Assembly (NCBI RefSeq): GCF_001428485.1
Contig: NZ_LMHS01000002.1
Coordinates: forward strand, 134,415-198,414
DNA from: Microbacterium sp. Root180
Lineage (GTDB): Bacteria > Actinomycetota > Actinomycetes > Actinomycetales > Microbacteriaceae
DNA length: 64,000 nucleotides
Direction of reading: 5' to 3'
Positions within the stretch are counted from its first letter, which is position 1, and the number at the start of each line of letters is the position of its first letter. Below the pieces are notes generated by a model. It saw only the letters and a list, made by a program, of their open reading frames with translations, was not told the DNA's origin and searched no databases. The position numbers and the translations under genes were made by a program. Shown one piece after another: positions 9,255-18,354 of the stretch.

Positions 9255-9260
9255 ATTCTA
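9255..9260 (-). promoter_or_regulatory. Possible -10 hexamer for valS
   Basis: TAGAAT on the minus strand, about 60 bp before the valS start. The ribosome-binding site AGGAGA lies just before the ATG, so unlike many genes here this mRNA is not leaderless. Confidence 0.45.
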
Positions 9261-9302
9261 CCGGGTGGCGCCGACCCGGCCGCGGGGGCGCTGGGGCTCG
9301 CC

Positions 9303-9384
9303 GGTTCTCCGGAGATCTGCGCTGTTCCGGATGCCTCGGCTCGATGCCGTCCGGAGATCGGCCGATCTGCGGAGAACGGCCGAG
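9303..9384. repeat. TCCGGA-type palindrome cluster upstream of the DUF559 gene
   Basis: Palindrome TCTCCGGAGA at 9306-9315, then TTCCGGAT, then a 24-bp inverted repeat at 9350-9373 of which one arm is TCCGGAGATCGG and the other CCGATCTGCGGA (one mismatch), followed by GAACGG. The same units recur on the other side of the gene. This fills most of the space between valS and the DUF559 start. Confidence 0.75.
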
Positions 9385-9460
9385 GCGCGATTCCTCCCCG
9401 GTGGGCGCTCCAGCCGTACTGTCCCCGGTACGGGGGTCGCCTCGTTGCCGCGCGGTCGCG

Positions 9461-10324
9461 ATGCGCGATCGTCGTCACGTGCCTCCCCTCGAAACCCGCA
9501 TCGCGGACCTGGCCTCGGCCGTCCGGCGCCTGGGCGGTGTCGCGCGCGTCCGAGTGCTGATCGACACCGGGCACAGCAAGTACGTGGTGAGCGAGGCGCT
9601 CGACAGTGGTGCGCTCGCGCGAGTGCGGCGCGGGTGGGTGGCGCTCCCGGGCGCGGAGCCCGAGCTCGTGTCCGCAGCACGTGCTGGTGTCGTCATCAGC
9701 TGCATCTCGCAGGCGCGGCGCCTGGGTCTGTGGGTGCTCAGCGAGAATCGGCCGCACGTCGCGGCGCGGCCGCATGGCTCTGTCGCGCCCTCGGCAGCGC
9801 ACGTCCATTGGGCGCAACCGGTCGTGCCGAGGCATCCGGATCAGCTCGTCGACTCGATCGAGAACGTGCTCGCCCTCGTCGCGGTGTGCCAGCCGTTCGA
9901 GGCGGCGCTCGCCGTCTGGGAGTCCGCGCTGCGGCCCGGGCTCGTGAGCCACGGCTCGCTCGAGAGGCTCGACCTGTCGGCGGCGGCGCGCGGGGTGCTT
10001 GCTGCCGCATCGCCGTGGTCGGACTCAGGACTCGAGTCCTTCGTCGTGCCGCGCCTCCGGTGGATGCGGCTGCCCATCGTTGCGCAGGTGTGGATCGCCG
10101 GGCACCGCGTGGACTTCCTCATCGGCGACCGGCTCGTGTTCCAGATCGACGGCGGCCACCACGTGGGAGCGCAGCGCGCCGCCGACATCGCTCACGACGC
10201 GCAGCTGATGCTGCTGGGCTATCACGTCATCCGCGTCGACTACCGCCACGTGATCGAGCGCTGGCACGAGGTGCAGGACGTCATCATGCGGGCGGTCGCG
10301 CAGGGTCTGCATCTCGCCGGGTGA
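9461..10324 (+). CDS. DUF559 endonuclease-like protein with N-terminal winged-helix-like domain
   Basis: 287 residues. The C-terminal ~100 residues show the DUF559 (Vsr/PD-(D/E)xK-like) pattern: AGHRVDFLIGDRLVFQIDGGHH with D230, then the late motif LMLLGYHVIRVDYRHVIERW. The N-terminal part (LETRIADLASAVRRLGGVARV) resembles the AbiEi-type winged-helix domain often fused to these nucleases in actinobacteria. The ATG at 9461 opens the conserved N-terminus; no ribosome-binding site is visible. The biological role of the family is not established: proposals include vestigial restriction, very-short-patch-like repair or a toxin-antitoxin context. No methylase or partner gene is adjacent. Palindromic repeats flank it on both sides, suggesting an insertable unit. 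Confidence 0.85.
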   Translation: MRDRRHVPPLETRIADLASAVRRLGGVARVRVLIDTGHSKYVVSEALDSGALARVRRGWVALPGAEPELVSAARAGVVISCISQARRLGLWVLSENRPHVAARPHGSVAPSAAHVHWAQPVVPRHPDQLVDSIENVLALVAVCQPFEAALAVWESALRPGLVSHGSLERLDLSAAARGVLAAASPWSDSGLESFVVPRLRWMRLPIVAQVWIAGHRVDFLIGDRLVFQIDGGHHVGAQRAADIAHDAQLMLLGYHVIRVDYRHVIERWHEVQDVIMRAVAQGLHLAG

Positions 10325-10331
10325 GCGTCCG

Positions 10332-10422
10332 TTCTCCGGAGATCATCGGTTCTCCGGACGATTCCGGGCCTGCGCGTCCGGAGATCGGCCGATCTCCGGA
10401 GAATGGCCGATCTCCGGAGAAG
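10332..10422. repeat. TCCGGA-type palindrome cluster downstream of the DUF559 gene
   Basis: TCTCCGGAGA at 10333-10342, GGTTCTCCGGACG at 10348-10360, a perfect 24-bp palindrome at 10377-10400 (left arm TCCGGAGATCGG), and CCGATCTCCGGAGAAG at 10407-10422. Five TCCGGA cores lie within 90 bp, sharing arms with the upstream cluster. The block could act as a terminator for the nuclease gene, but the matching upstream copies suggest a REP-like repeat family. Confidence 0.8.
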
Positions 10423-10440
10423 TGGCGCGGTGGTGGCGCG

Positions 10441-11097
10441 TCAGGCCTGGACGTCGATCCCCAGCGCCGACGCGAAGGCGGGGGCGAGCTGCTCGACCTG
10501 CCACGGCGTCAGCGTCGCGCCGCGCAGCGAGGAGACGTCGAGGTAGGACGCCGCGTCGAGCCCCCGGAGGTCGAGGCTGTCGGCCCGCATGCCGCGGGTG
10601 TCGACCTCGTCGGCGCGCGTGCTCTCGAACCGCACGCGCGAGAGCGTCGCCTGCGGCAGGTCGAGCGTCACGATCGTGCAGTCGGCGATCAGCAGGTCCT
10701 CGACCTTCGCGGCGGCGAGCGAGAGGTAGTCGATGCGGATGCCGCGCAGCTCCACCTCGTCGATGCCGGCGCCGGTCAGGTCGAGGGTGCCGATGCGCCC
10801 GCCCGTGAACCGCACGCGGCGCAGACGGGACTCCCGCGCGCTGATCGACGTCGCCTTGAGAGCGTCGATCTCGACATCGACGAGGGTCGCACCGAGAAGG
10901 TCGAGGCGATCGACGGATGCCGCGGCGACGACGCACTCCGTCAGCGCGGCGTGCGAGGCATCCGTCGTGTCCGCGAGCCCAGCGATGCGGCAGCGGAGCA
11001 GGTCGTCGTACGGGGAGAGCGCGTCGACCTCGGTGAAGTCGCGAGGGAGATCGGGTTCGCCGATGCGCGGGGCGACCGGGAGGTCGGGACGGGCCAT
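10441..11097 (-). CDS. Pentapeptide-repeat-like protein
   Basis: 218 residues. From about residue 60 the sequence falls into five-residue-spaced Leu/Phe positions typical of degenerate pentapeptide repeats forming a right-handed beta-helix (GTLDLTGAGIDEVELRGIRI, then LDLRGLDAASYLDVSSLRGA). The final helix TPWQVEQLAPAFASALGI is usual for the actinobacterial members. No signal peptide or membrane span. The biochemical role is unknown; a few relatives mimic DNA and protect gyrase, but nothing here shows that. The ATG at 11097 lies seven bases after a TAGCGT -10. The neighbouring MHS transporter gene ends 33 bp upstream on the same strand. Confidence 0.75.
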   Translation of the reverse strand: MARPDLPVAPRIGEPDLPRDFTEVDALSPYDDLLRCRIAGLADTTDASHAALTECVVAAASVDRLDLLGATLVDVEIDALKATSISARESRLRRVRFTGGRIGTLDLTGAGIDEVELRGIRIDYLSLAAAKVEDLLIADCTIVTLDLPQATLSRVRFESTRADEVDTRGMRADSLDLRGLDAASYLDVSSLRGATLTPWQVEQLAPAFASALGIDVQA

Positions 11098-11104
11098 GCC
11101 GTCG

Positions 11105-11110
11105 ACGCTA
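11105..11110 (-). promoter_or_regulatory. -10 hexamer of a leaderless promoter for the pentapeptide-like gene
   Basis: TAGCGT on the minus strand, seven bases (CGACGGC) before the ATG at 11097. Confidence 0.55.
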
Positions 11111-11129
11111 CCGGTCCCGCCGACGCGGA

Positions 11130-12467
11130 TCAGACGATCGCGGGCTCGTCGCGCTCGGCAGCCCCGGTGAACTCCGGCTCGACCCGGCGACGCGACGCCG
11201 CCCACGCGGACACGAGGGTGACGGCGGACAGGATCGCCAGGACGATGCCGGGGTGCCACCACGCGAAGTCGGTCGCCTTTCCGAGCTCGAGGGTCAGGTA
11301 CGGCACGAAGCCGCTGATCGTGGCGGCCAGCGCGTAGGCGAAGGAGAGCGCCGAATAGCGGAAGTGATCCGGGAAGAGGTCGTTCATGAGGCCGCCCAGC
11401 GCCGCCCACGACATCGTGGGGAGGATCCCGCCGATGATCATGGTCGCGACGAGGATCGGGAACGTCGCGAACTGGAGCAGGTAGTACATCGGGAAGGCGA
11501 TGAGGAGCGTGCCCAGTGCACCCCACGCGACGACGCGTGCCGACCCGGCGCGGTTCGCCCACGCGCCGAAAAGAGGGATGGTCACGAGCTGCAGAAGTGC
11601 GCCGATCGTGGTGGCGATGAGCAGGTCCTGGAACGAGAAGCCGAGCTCGGCGACGCCGTAGTTGATCGTGTACGTGTTCATCAGCGAGTAGGAGCCGATG
11701 CCCAGCAGAGCCGCGCCGATCGCGATCGCCATGGCGGCGGGACGCTGAGCGAACATCGTCACGAACGGGATCCGATCGCGGCGCCCCTCAGCGACGATGC
11801 CCTCGAAGACGGGGGTCTCGGTGATCGACCAGCGCAGGTACAGCGAGACGAGCAGCAGCGGGATCGCGAGGAGGAACGGGATGCGCCAGCCCCAGGCCGC
11901 CATCTCCTCCGGAGGCAGCACGATGGTCATCACGATGAACACCGTCGCCGACAGGATCGAGCCGACCGGCGAGCCGAGCTGCGGGATGGCGGCGTAGAAC
12001 GCGCGCTTCGCGCGGCCGGAGTGCTCGGTGGCGATGAGGATCGAGCCGCCCCACTCACCGCCGAGCGACAGGCCCTGAACGATGCGCAGCAGGAACAGCA
12101 GCACCGCGCCGATCCATCCGGCCTGAGCGTACGTCGGCAGGAGGCCGATCGCGCCCGTCGCGATGCCCATGATGGCGACGGTCCACAGCAGCGTGGTGCG
12201 TCGGCCGAGCCGGTCGCCCATGTAGCCGAAGATGATGGCGCCGATCGGTCGCACGACGAACGCCAGCGCGATGCCGAGGAAGGCGAGCGTCGTTCCCCCC
12301 ACCTCGCCGAGCGGCTCGAAGAAGAGCGGGCCGACGAAGAAGGCCGAGAAGTAGGCGAAGAGGTAGAAGTCGAACGACTCGAGTGAGGTGCCGACCATCG
12401 AGGCCCACGCGACGCGGCGCGTGGGGGTCGAGGCGGCGTCGGGGGTGGCGGCAGCGGTCACGGGCAT
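11130..12467 (-). CDS. MHS-family MFS transporter (metabolite:H+ symporter)
   Basis: 445 residues, about 12 membrane spans. The MHS signature is clear: [15 protein letters not shown] in helix 1, [14 protein letters not shown] in the helix 2-3 loop, and [14 protein letters not shown] in helix 4, as in the proline/betaine, shikimate and dicarboxylate symporters. It would import an organic acid, betaine or similar compound with protons; the substrate is not readable. The start is the ATG at 12467 ([10 protein letters not shown]). Upstream in-frame codons would run into the ileS promoter region, which is divergent. No adjacent catabolic genes give a clue to substrate. Confidence 0.88.
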   Translation of the reverse strand: MPVTAAATPDAASTPTRRVAWASMVGTSLESFDFYLFAYFSAFFVGPLFFEPLGEVGGTTLAFLGIALAFVVRPIGAIIFGYMGDRLGRRTTLLWTVAIMGIATGAIGLLPTYAQAGWIGAVLLFLLRIVQGLSLGGEWGGSILIATEHSGRAKRAFYAAIPQLGSPVGSILSATVFIVMTIVLPPEEMAAWGWRIPFLLAIPLLLVSLYLRWSITETPVFEGIVAEGRRDRIPFVTMFAQRPAAMAIAIGAALLGIGSYSLMNTYTINYGVAELGFSFQDLLIATTIGALLQLVTIPLFGAWANRAGSARVVAWGALGTLLIAFPMYYLLQFATFPILVATMIIGGILPTMSWAALGGLMNDLFPDHFRYSALSFAYALAATISGFVPYLTLELGKATDFAWWHPGIVLAILSAVTLVSAWAASRRRVEPEFTGAAERDEPAIV

Positions 12468-12530
12468 CAATTTTGGCACGGGTCCAGAAACGTCGAAGAC
12501 GCTTCGGGCATTCCCCTTGCGCGACGGGGA

Positions 12531-12536
12531 TAGAAT
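12531..12536 (+). promoter_or_regulatory. -10 hexamer for the ileS T-box transcript
   Basis: TAGAAT; transcription probably starts near 12543, giving a leader of about 190 nt that carries the T-box. Confidence 0.55.
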
Positions 12537-12542
12537 CGAAGG

Positions 12543-12735
12543 ACAAGCGTCGATCCGGACATCACCGGGGAGCTCTCGGAAGAAAAGGACTCTGGTCCCC
12601 ACTAGAACCGAGCGGGGCAGGCCCGTCACAGCCGCAGTGAGAGAGGGCCCCGCTGCACGGCGGGCGCCACGCGGGGTGGTACCGCGGCTCGCAAGAGTCG
12701 TCCTCGCAGGAAGCATCGCAACCTGCTGGAGTGAC
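12543..12735 (+). ncRNA. T-box riboswitch of ileS, ultrashort Stem I type
   Basis: The T-box bulge sequence TGGTACCGCGG is at 12677-12687. Near the 5' end a minimal hairpin CCGG/CCGG (12555-12558 with 12565-12568) shows ATC at 12561-12563 in its loop, the isoleucine specifier. The long Stem I of firmicute T-boxes is missing, as known for actinobacterial ileS leaders, which sense uncharged tRNA-Ile. No U-run terminator follows; the T-box end is about 50 nt from the start codon and its Shine-Dalgarno region (CTGGAG). I infer control of translation initiation rather than termination. The extent is approximate. Confidence 0.88.
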
Positions 12736-15700
12736 ATGACCTACCCGAAGTCCTCGTTCGGACCCGCCGCCGACTCCGTCGTGCCGAGCCCGCGCTTCCC
12801 CGAGATCGAGCGCGAGACGCTCGCCTTCTGGCAGGCCGACGACACCTTCCGCGCCTCCATCGCGAACCGCGACGGCGCCCAGGAGTGGGTGTTCTACGAC
12901 GGCCCGCCCTTCGCCAATGGCCTGCCCCACTACGGCCACCTGCTCACCGGGTACGCGAAGGACCTCTTCCCGCGCTTCCAGACGATGCGGGGAAAGAAGG
13001 TCGACCGCGTGTTCGGCTGGGACACGCACGGCCTCCCCGCCGAGCTCGAGGCGATGAAGCAGCTCGGCATCACCGAGAAGACCCAGATCGACGAGATGGG
13101 CCTGGCCGCGTTCAACGCCAAGGCCCGCGAGTCCGTCCTCGCCTACACCGAGGAGTGGCAGGACTACGTCACCCGCCAGGCGCGATGGGTCGACTTCGAG
13201 CGCGGCTACAAGACGCTCGACACGTCGTACATGGAGTCGGTGCTGTGGGCGTTCAAGACGCTGCACGACAAGGGTCTCGCGTACGAGGGGCACCGCGTGC
13301 TGCCCTATTGCTGGCGCGACGAGACGCCCCTGTCGAGCCACGAGCTGCGCATGGACGACGACGTGTACAGGATGCGTCAGGACCCGTCTGTGACCGTCAC
13401 CTTCCCGCTGGTCGGGGCGAAGGCCGAAGCGCTGGGACTCACCGGCGTGCGTGCTCTCGCGTGGACGACGACGCCCTGGACGCTGCCGACCAACCTCGCG
13501 CTCGCCGTCGGACCCGACATCCGCTATGTCGTGGTTCCCGGCGGACCCGAGGGTGCGGCGGACGTGCACCACGCGCCCGACGGCCATGCGGATGAGCCTG
13601 CCGAGGCGTACGCGCACCGGTACCTCCTCGCCGAGGAGCTGCTCTCCGGCTACGCCAAGGACCTCGGCTACGAGTCCGCCGTGGCGGCGCGCGCCGCGGT
13701 CGTGCAGACCGTCGTGGGTTCGGAGCTCCAGGACGTCGGCTACGACCGTCTGTTCGACTACTACGCGGATGCCGAGACGTGGGGGACCGGTACGGCCTGG
13801 CGGATCCTCGTCGACGACTACGTCACGACCGGCGACGGCACCGGCATCGTCCACCAGGCTCCCGCCTACGGCGAGGACGACCAGCGGGTGACCGAGGCCG
13901 CCGGCATCCCGCTCATCATGAGCCTCGACGACGGCGGCCGCTTCCTGCCGCAGGTGAGCGATGTCGCGGGTGAGCTGTGGATGGACGCGAACACGCCGCT
14001 CGTGCGGCTGCTGCGCCAGGCCGGTCGGCTGCTGCGGCTCGCCAGCTACGAGCACTCCTACCCGCACTGCTGGCGGTGCCGGAACCCCCTGATCTACCGT
14101 GCGGTGTCGAGCTGGTTCGTGCGCGTGACCGATCTGAAGCAGCGCATGCTCGAGAACAACGAGCAGATCACCTGGGTGCCCGACAACGTCAAGCACGGCC
14201 AGTTCGGCAAGTGGCTCGAAGGCGCCCGGGACTGGTCCGTGAGCCGCAACCGCTACTGGGGCTCGCCGATCCCGGTGTGGAAGAGCGACGACCCCGAGTA
14301 CCCGCGCATCGACGTGTACGGCTCGCTCGAAGAGCTCGAGCGCGACTTCGGCCGTCTGCCGGTGAACGCGGCGGGCGAGGTGGACCTGCATCGTCCGTTC
14401 ATCGACGAGCTGACGCGCCCGAACCCTGACGACCCCACGGGGCGCAGCACGATGCGCCGCATCGAGGACGTCTTCGACGTCTGGTTCGACTCCGGGTCGA
14501 TGCCCTACGCGCAGGTGCACTATCCCTTCGAGAACCACGACTGGTTCGACGAGCACGCCCCCGCCGACTTCATCGTCGAGTACATCGGTCAGACGCGCGG
14601 CTGGTTCTACGTCATGCACGTGCTCTCGACGGCGCTGTTCGACCGGCCGGCATTCACGGGTGTCTCGTGCCACGGCATCGTGCTCGGCAGCGACGGGCAG
14701 AAGATGTCGAAGTCGCTGCGCAACTACCCGGACGTGAGCGAGGTGTTCGACCGCGACGGATCGGACGCCATGCGCTGGTTCCTCATGGCCTCGTCGGTTC
14801 TGCGCGGCGGCAATCTCGTCGTGACCGAGGAGGGCATCCGCGCGGGCGTGCGCGAGTTCCTCCTGCCGCTGTGGAACGCGTGGTACTTCTTCGCGACCTA
14901 TGCCAACGCGGCGGGTGGTCCCGACGGCGGCGGGTACGAGGCATCCTGGCGCACCGACTCCACCGACGTGCTCGACCGGTACATCCTCGCGCTCACGGGC
15001 GACCTCGTGCGCGACGTGGCCGCGGATCTCGAGGGGCTGGACTCGACCACGGCGGCGGCGAAGCTGCGCGACTTCGCGGAGGCGCTGACCAACTGGTACA
15101 TCCGGCGCTCGCGCGACCGCTTCTGGGTGGGCGTGACGGAGGACCCGAAGAGCCGCGAGGCGTTCGACACCCTGTACACCGTGCTCGAGACGCTCACGCG
15201 CGTCGCCGCGCCGCTCATCCCTCTCGTCTCCGAGCGCGTGTGGCAGGGACTCACCGGCGGACGAAGCGTCCACCTTCAGGACTGGCCGGACGCCTCCGCC
15301 TTCGCCGGCGCCGACGACATCCGCTCGGCCATGGACGCCGTGCGCCAGGTGTCGAGCGTCGCCAATGCGCTCCGCAAGAAGGAGGGCAAGCGCGTACGCC
15401 TGCCGCTTGCGCAGCTCACGGTGGTGATGCCGGATGCCGCGTCCCTCGCGCAGTTCGAGGGCATCCTGCGCGACGAGCTGAACGTGAAGTCGGTCGACCT
15501 GGTCGAGCTCGACGGCGACGTCGCCGAGCGCTACGGCATCAGCAAACGGCTCAGCGTCAACGCGCGTGCGGCCGGGCCGCGCCTGGGCAAGCAGGTGCAG
15601 CACGTCATCGCAGGCGCGCGGGCCGGCGTGTGGGAGGAGATCGACGGCGTAGTGGTCGTGGACGGCGTCGCGCTGCAGGAGGGCGAGTACGACCTCACCC

Positions 15701-16137
15701 TCGAAGCGGGCGGCGTCGAGGAGGGCACGGCGATCGCGCTCCTGGCGGAGGGCGGCTTCGTGCTGCTCGACACGACGACCACCCCCGAGCTCGAGGCCGA
15801 GGGACTGGCCCGCGACGTCGTGCGCGCGGTGCAGGACACGCGCAAGGCCGCGGGCTTCGAGGTGAGCGACCGCATCGACCTGCGCCTCGCCTTCGAGGAC
15901 GCCGACGACGCGGCCGCCGTGGCCAGCGCGTTCACGGTGGCCGATGTCGCGGGCGAGACGCTCGCGCTCGACTACTCGGTCGTGGGTCCCGACGGCTCGC
16001 GTCTGCTCGCCGGCGGTGCCGTCCTGGCGGGGTCCGTCGCACTCCCCAGCGATCTCTCGCGCACGCACGCGGCCGGTGACTTCGCCAACAGGGGAGCGTT
16101 CCGCGTCGAGGTGACGAGAGTGGAGGCATCCGCGTGA
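12736..16137 (+). CDS. ileS: Isoleucyl-tRNA synthetase
   Basis: 1133 residues, longer than the ~940 of E. coli. HYGH at residues 65-68; [11 protein letters not shown] from residue 656; the CP1 editing domain lies between. A CxxC motif (HCWRC) precedes the return to the catalytic fold, and a long C-terminal domain follows the anticodon-binding region. The [11 protein letters not shown] form marks the eukaryote-like (IleS2-type) enzyme found in actinobacteria, a class usually weakly inhibited by mupirocin (family knowledge, untested here). The ATG at 12736 follows GGAG and the T-box leader; a longer in-frame reading from 12388 would translate the T-box itself. The stop overlaps folC (GTGA). Confidence 0.97.
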   Translation: MTYPKSSFGPAADSVVPSPRFPEIERETLAFWQADDTFRASIANRDGAQEWVFYDGPPFANGLPHYGHLLTGYAKDLFPRFQTMRGKKVDRVFGWDTHGLPAELEAMKQLGITEKTQIDEMGLAAFNAKARESVLAYTEEWQDYVTRQARWVDFERGYKTLDTSYMESVLWAFKTLHDKGLAYEGHRVLPYCWRDETPLSSHELRMDDDVYRMRQDPSVTVTFPLVGAKAEALGLTGVRALAWTTTPWTLPTNLALAVGPDIRYVVVPGGPEGAADVHHAPDGHADEPAEAYAHRYLLAEELLSGYAKDLGYESAVAARAAVVQTVVGSELQDVGYDRLFDYYADAETWGTGTAWRILVDDYVTTGDGTGIVHQAPAYGEDDQRVTEAAGIPLIMSLDDGGRFLPQVSDVAGELWMDANTPLVRLLRQAGRLLRLASYEHSYPHCWRCRNPLIYRAVSSWFVRVTDLKQRMLENNEQITWVPDNVKHGQFGKWLEGARDWSVSRNRYWGSPIPVWKSDDPEYPRIDVYGSLEELERDFGRLPVNAAGEVDLHRPFIDELTRPNPDDPTGRSTMRRIEDVFDVWFDSGSMPYAQVHYPFENHDWFDEHAPADFIVEYIGQTRGWFYVMHVLSTALFDRPAFTGVSCHGIVLGSDGQKMSKSLRNYPDVSEVFDRDGSDAMRWFLMASSVLRGGNLVVTEEGIRAGVREFLLPLWNAWYFFATYANAAGGPDGGGYEASWRTDSTDVLDRYILALTGDLVRDVAADLEGLDSTTAAAKLRDFAEALTNWYIRRSRDRFWVGVTEDPKSREAFDTLYTVLETLTRVAAPLIPLVSERVWQGLTGGRSVHLQDWPDASAFAGADDIRSAMDAVRQVSSVANALRKKEGKRVRLPLAQLTVVMPDAASLAQFEGILRDELNVKSVDLVELDGDVAERYGISKRLSVNARAAGPRLGKQVQHVIAGARAGVWEEIDGVVVVDGVALQEGEYDLTLEAGGVEEGTAIALLAEGGFVLLDTTTTPELEAEGLARDVVRAVQDTRKAAGFEVSDRIDLRLAFEDADDAAAVASAFTVADVAGETLALDYSVVGPDGSRLLAGGAVLAGSVALPSDLSRTHAAGDFANRGAFRVEVTRVEASA

Positions 16138-17492
16138 CCGATCGCGACATCGCCCGGGCAGACGCCGTCTACGCGGCGCTCCTGGAGCGGCAGGGGGAGC
16201 GCTGGGTGCAGCCCCGCGTGGAGCGCACGCGGCGCGTCCTGGAGCTGCTCGACGACCCTCAGCGGACCTACCGCGTCGTCCATGTGACCGGCACGAACGG
16301 CAAGACGTCGACGAGTCGGATCATCGAGAGTCTGGTCCGGGCGCACGGCCTGCGCACCGGACTCTTCACCAGTCCGCACCTCGAGCGTTTCACCGAGCGC
16401 ATCATGGTCGACGGCGAGCCCATCGCGGATGCCGCGGTCGCCGACGCGTGGGACGAGATCGAGCCCTTCGTCGGCCTGGTCGACGCCGAGCTCGCCTCCG
16501 CCGGCGATGCCCCGCTCACGTTCTTCGAGCTGCTCACCGTCCTGGCGTTCGTCGCCTTCGCGGACGCCCCGATCGACGTGCTCGTGCTCGAGGTGGGCAT
16601 GGGCGGATCCTGGGACTCGACGAACACCGCCGACGGCGACGTCGCAGTCTTCACGCCGATCGACATCGACCACGCCGACCGCCTCGGCGAGACGATCGCG
16701 GAAATCGCGTCGGTGAAGGCGGGGATCATCAAGGCCGGCGCCGCCGTCGTATCGGCGCGACAGGATGCCGCGGCCGAGGCCGTGCTGCGGGAAGCCGCAG
16801 CGTCCCAGGGCGCGACCATCGCGTTCGAGGGCACCGACTTCGCGCTCGTCGAGCAGCGTCTCGCGGTCGGCGGGCAGCAGATCAGCGTGCGCGGGCTCGC
16901 CGGCACGTATGACGAGCAGTACCTCCCGCTGTACGGCGGGCATCAGGGCTTCAACGCGGCTCTGGCGATCGCGGCCGTCGAAGCGCTCATCGGCGGCGCG
17001 GCGCTTCCCATCGCGGGCGATGTGCTCGTCGACGGTCTCAGCGCGACGACCGCGCCCGGCCGGCTGCAGCTCGTCGGCATCGCGCCCACGGTGTTCGTGG
17101 ACGCCGCCCACAACCCGCACGGGGCTGCGGCGCTGGCGACAGCGCTGCGGGAGTCGTTCGACTTCGACGAGTGGGGTGTCGTCCTCGGCGTGCTCGCCGA
17201 CAAGGACGCGGCCGGCATCGTCCGCGCGCTGGCGGCTGTGGCGACCCACGTCTTCGCGACCTCGCCGGCGTCGGACCGCGCCGAGGATGCCGATCGTCTC
17301 GCCGATCTCGCCGAAGCGCAGGGCCTGCAGGTCACGGTGCACGACGACCTCGCGCAGGCGGCCGAGGCCGCGCGCGCGTGGGCGGCGGCATCCGACCGGC
17401 GCGCCGTGGTGATCGCCGGCTCCGTCGTGCTCGCCGGAGCGGCGCTCGCCCTCTCGCACGCCGAGGAGTGGAAGACCGGGTGGGACGCATGA
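16134..17492 (+). CDS. folC: Bifunctional folylpolyglutamate synthase / dihydrofolate synthase
   Basis: 452 residues. Adds glutamate to dihydropteroate and to reduced folates, needed to keep folate in the cell. The Mur-ligase-like P-loop [10 protein letters not shown] is at 51-60, followed by the folate-binding region ([14 protein letters not shown]), the VLEVGMGG motif, and the C-terminal [11 protein letters not shown] motif. The GTG start overlaps the ileS stop by four bases, so the gene is on the ileS transcript. It is followed by DUF4233 with an ATGA overlap, the usual actinobacterial order. Confidence 0.95.
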   Translation: MTDRDIARADAVYAALLERQGERWVQPRVERTRRVLELLDDPQRTYRVVHVTGTNGKTSTSRIIESLVRAHGLRTGLFTSPHLERFTERIMVDGEPIADAAVADAWDEIEPFVGLVDAELASAGDAPLTFFELLTVLAFVAFADAPIDVLVLEVGMGGSWDSTNTADGDVAVFTPIDIDHADRLGETIAEIASVKAGIIKAGAAVVSARQDAAAEAVLREAAASQGATIAFEGTDFALVEQRLAVGGQQISVRGLAGTYDEQYLPLYGGHQGFNAALAIAAVEALIGGAALPIAGDVLVDGLSATTAPGRLQLVGIAPTVFVDAAHNPHGAAALATALRESFDFDEWGVVLGVLADKDAAGIVRALAAVATHVFATSPASDRAEDADRLADLAEAQGLQVTVHDDLAQAAEAARAWAAASDRRAVVIAGSVVLAGAALALSHAEEWKTGWDA

Positions 17493-17896
17493 GCGCCGCC
17501 GAAGCCCCCGCGCCGCGCATGCGCCGGCCGCGCGGCGCGGCCGAGTCACTGGCGTCGATCGTCCTCGCGTTCGAGTCGATCATCGCCTTCCTCGGCGGTC
17601 TGGTGATCTACGGCCTGCGCGCGCTGCCCGAGCCGATCGCCCCGTGGTGGGGGATCGTCGCGGGCACGGTCGTCGCCGTCCTGATGATCCTGACGACGCG
17701 GTTCCTGCGGTACCCGTGGGGGATCGCCCTCGGCTGGGTGCTGCAGGTGATCGTGGCGCTGGGCGCGTTCCTCGTGCCGTCGCTGGCGATCGTCGCCCTC
17801 ATTTTCGGCGGCATGTACGCGTATGCGACGATCAAGGGAGCATCGCTCGACCGACGCAACGCCCAGCTCGCGGCGAATCCCCCAGAAGAAGCCTGA
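17489..17896 (+). CDS. DUF4233 membrane protein
   Basis: 135 residues with a basic N-terminus (RMRRPRGAAESLASI) and four likely membrane spans, around residues 18-40, 48-65, 71-92 and 95-115, then a short polar tail. This is the DUF4233 family, found in actinobacteria almost always between folC and ndk. The function is unknown. The start overlaps the folC stop (ATGA), and ndk follows after 20 bp, so all three are coexpressed. The position suggests a link to folate or nucleotide metabolism, but no residue pattern supports transport of either. Confidence 0.85.
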   Translation: MSAAEAPAPRMRRPRGAAESLASIVLAFESIIAFLGGLVIYGLRALPEPIAPWWGIVAGTVVAVLMILTTRFLRYPWGIALGWVLQVIVALGAFLVPSLAIVALIFGGMYAYATIKGASLDRRNAQLAANPPEEA

Positions 17897-17916
17897 CCGG
17901 CGGAACGGAGACCTCC

Positions 17917-18330
17917 ATGGCCACCGAAGAGACCCTCGTCCTCGTCAAGCCCGACGGAGTCGCGCGCGGACTGACCGGCGCGATCCTCGCCCGCATCGAG
18001 GCGAAGGGCTACTCGCTCGTCGACATCCGTCTCGTCGAGCCGGACCGCGGCACCCTCGAGCGCCACTACGCCGAGCACGAGGGCAAGCCGTTTTACGAGC
18101 CTCTCCTCGAGTTCATGATGTCGGGACCGTCCGTGGCGATCCGCCTCGCCGGCAACCGCGTGATCGAGGGATTCCGCTCGCTCGCCGGCACCACCGACCC
18201 CACCACGGCCGCGCCCGGCACCATCCGCGGCGACTTCGGTCGCGACTGGGGTCTCAAGGTGCAGCAGAACCTCGTCCACGGATCCGACAGCCCGGAGTCC
18301 GCGGCCCGAGAGCTCGACATCTGGTTCTGA
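17917..18330 (+). CDS. ndk: Nucleoside diphosphate kinase
   Basis: 137 residues, the standard length. Transfers the gamma-phosphate of ATP to nucleoside diphosphates through a phospho-histidine. The active-site His is H121 in NLVHGSDSPESA, and the N-terminal TLVLVKPDGVARG nucleotide-site strand is intact. The ATG at 17917 has ACGGAG upstream. Last gene of the ileS-folC-DUF4233-ndk run; the VKOR gene converges 24 bp downstream with no strong hairpin between. Confidence 0.97.
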   Translation: MATEETLVLVKPDGVARGLTGAILARIEAKGYSLVDIRLVEPDRGTLERHYAEHEGKPFYEPLLEFMMSGPSVAIRLAGNRVIEGFRSLAGTTDPTTAAPGTIRGDFGRDWGLKVQQNLVHGSDSPESAARELDIWF

Positions 18331-18354
18331 CGCGAGACCGGTTCTCCGGCCCGC

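Noticed and set aside
9303..10422. TCCGGA palindromes as a CRISPR array or as insertion-sequence ends
   Set aside because: Units are short palindromes with irregular spacing and no unique spacers. No transposase-like reading frame and no target-site duplication could be seen.
12388..12735. N-terminal extension of IleS
   Set aside because: It would translate the promoter and T-box; the conserved N-terminus begins after the ATG at 12736.
12562..16068. 1168-codon open frame antisense to ileS
   Set aside because: Long stop-free antisense frames are expected at this GC content; composition is Arg/Val/His-rich without any domain, and the plus strand is clearly ileS.
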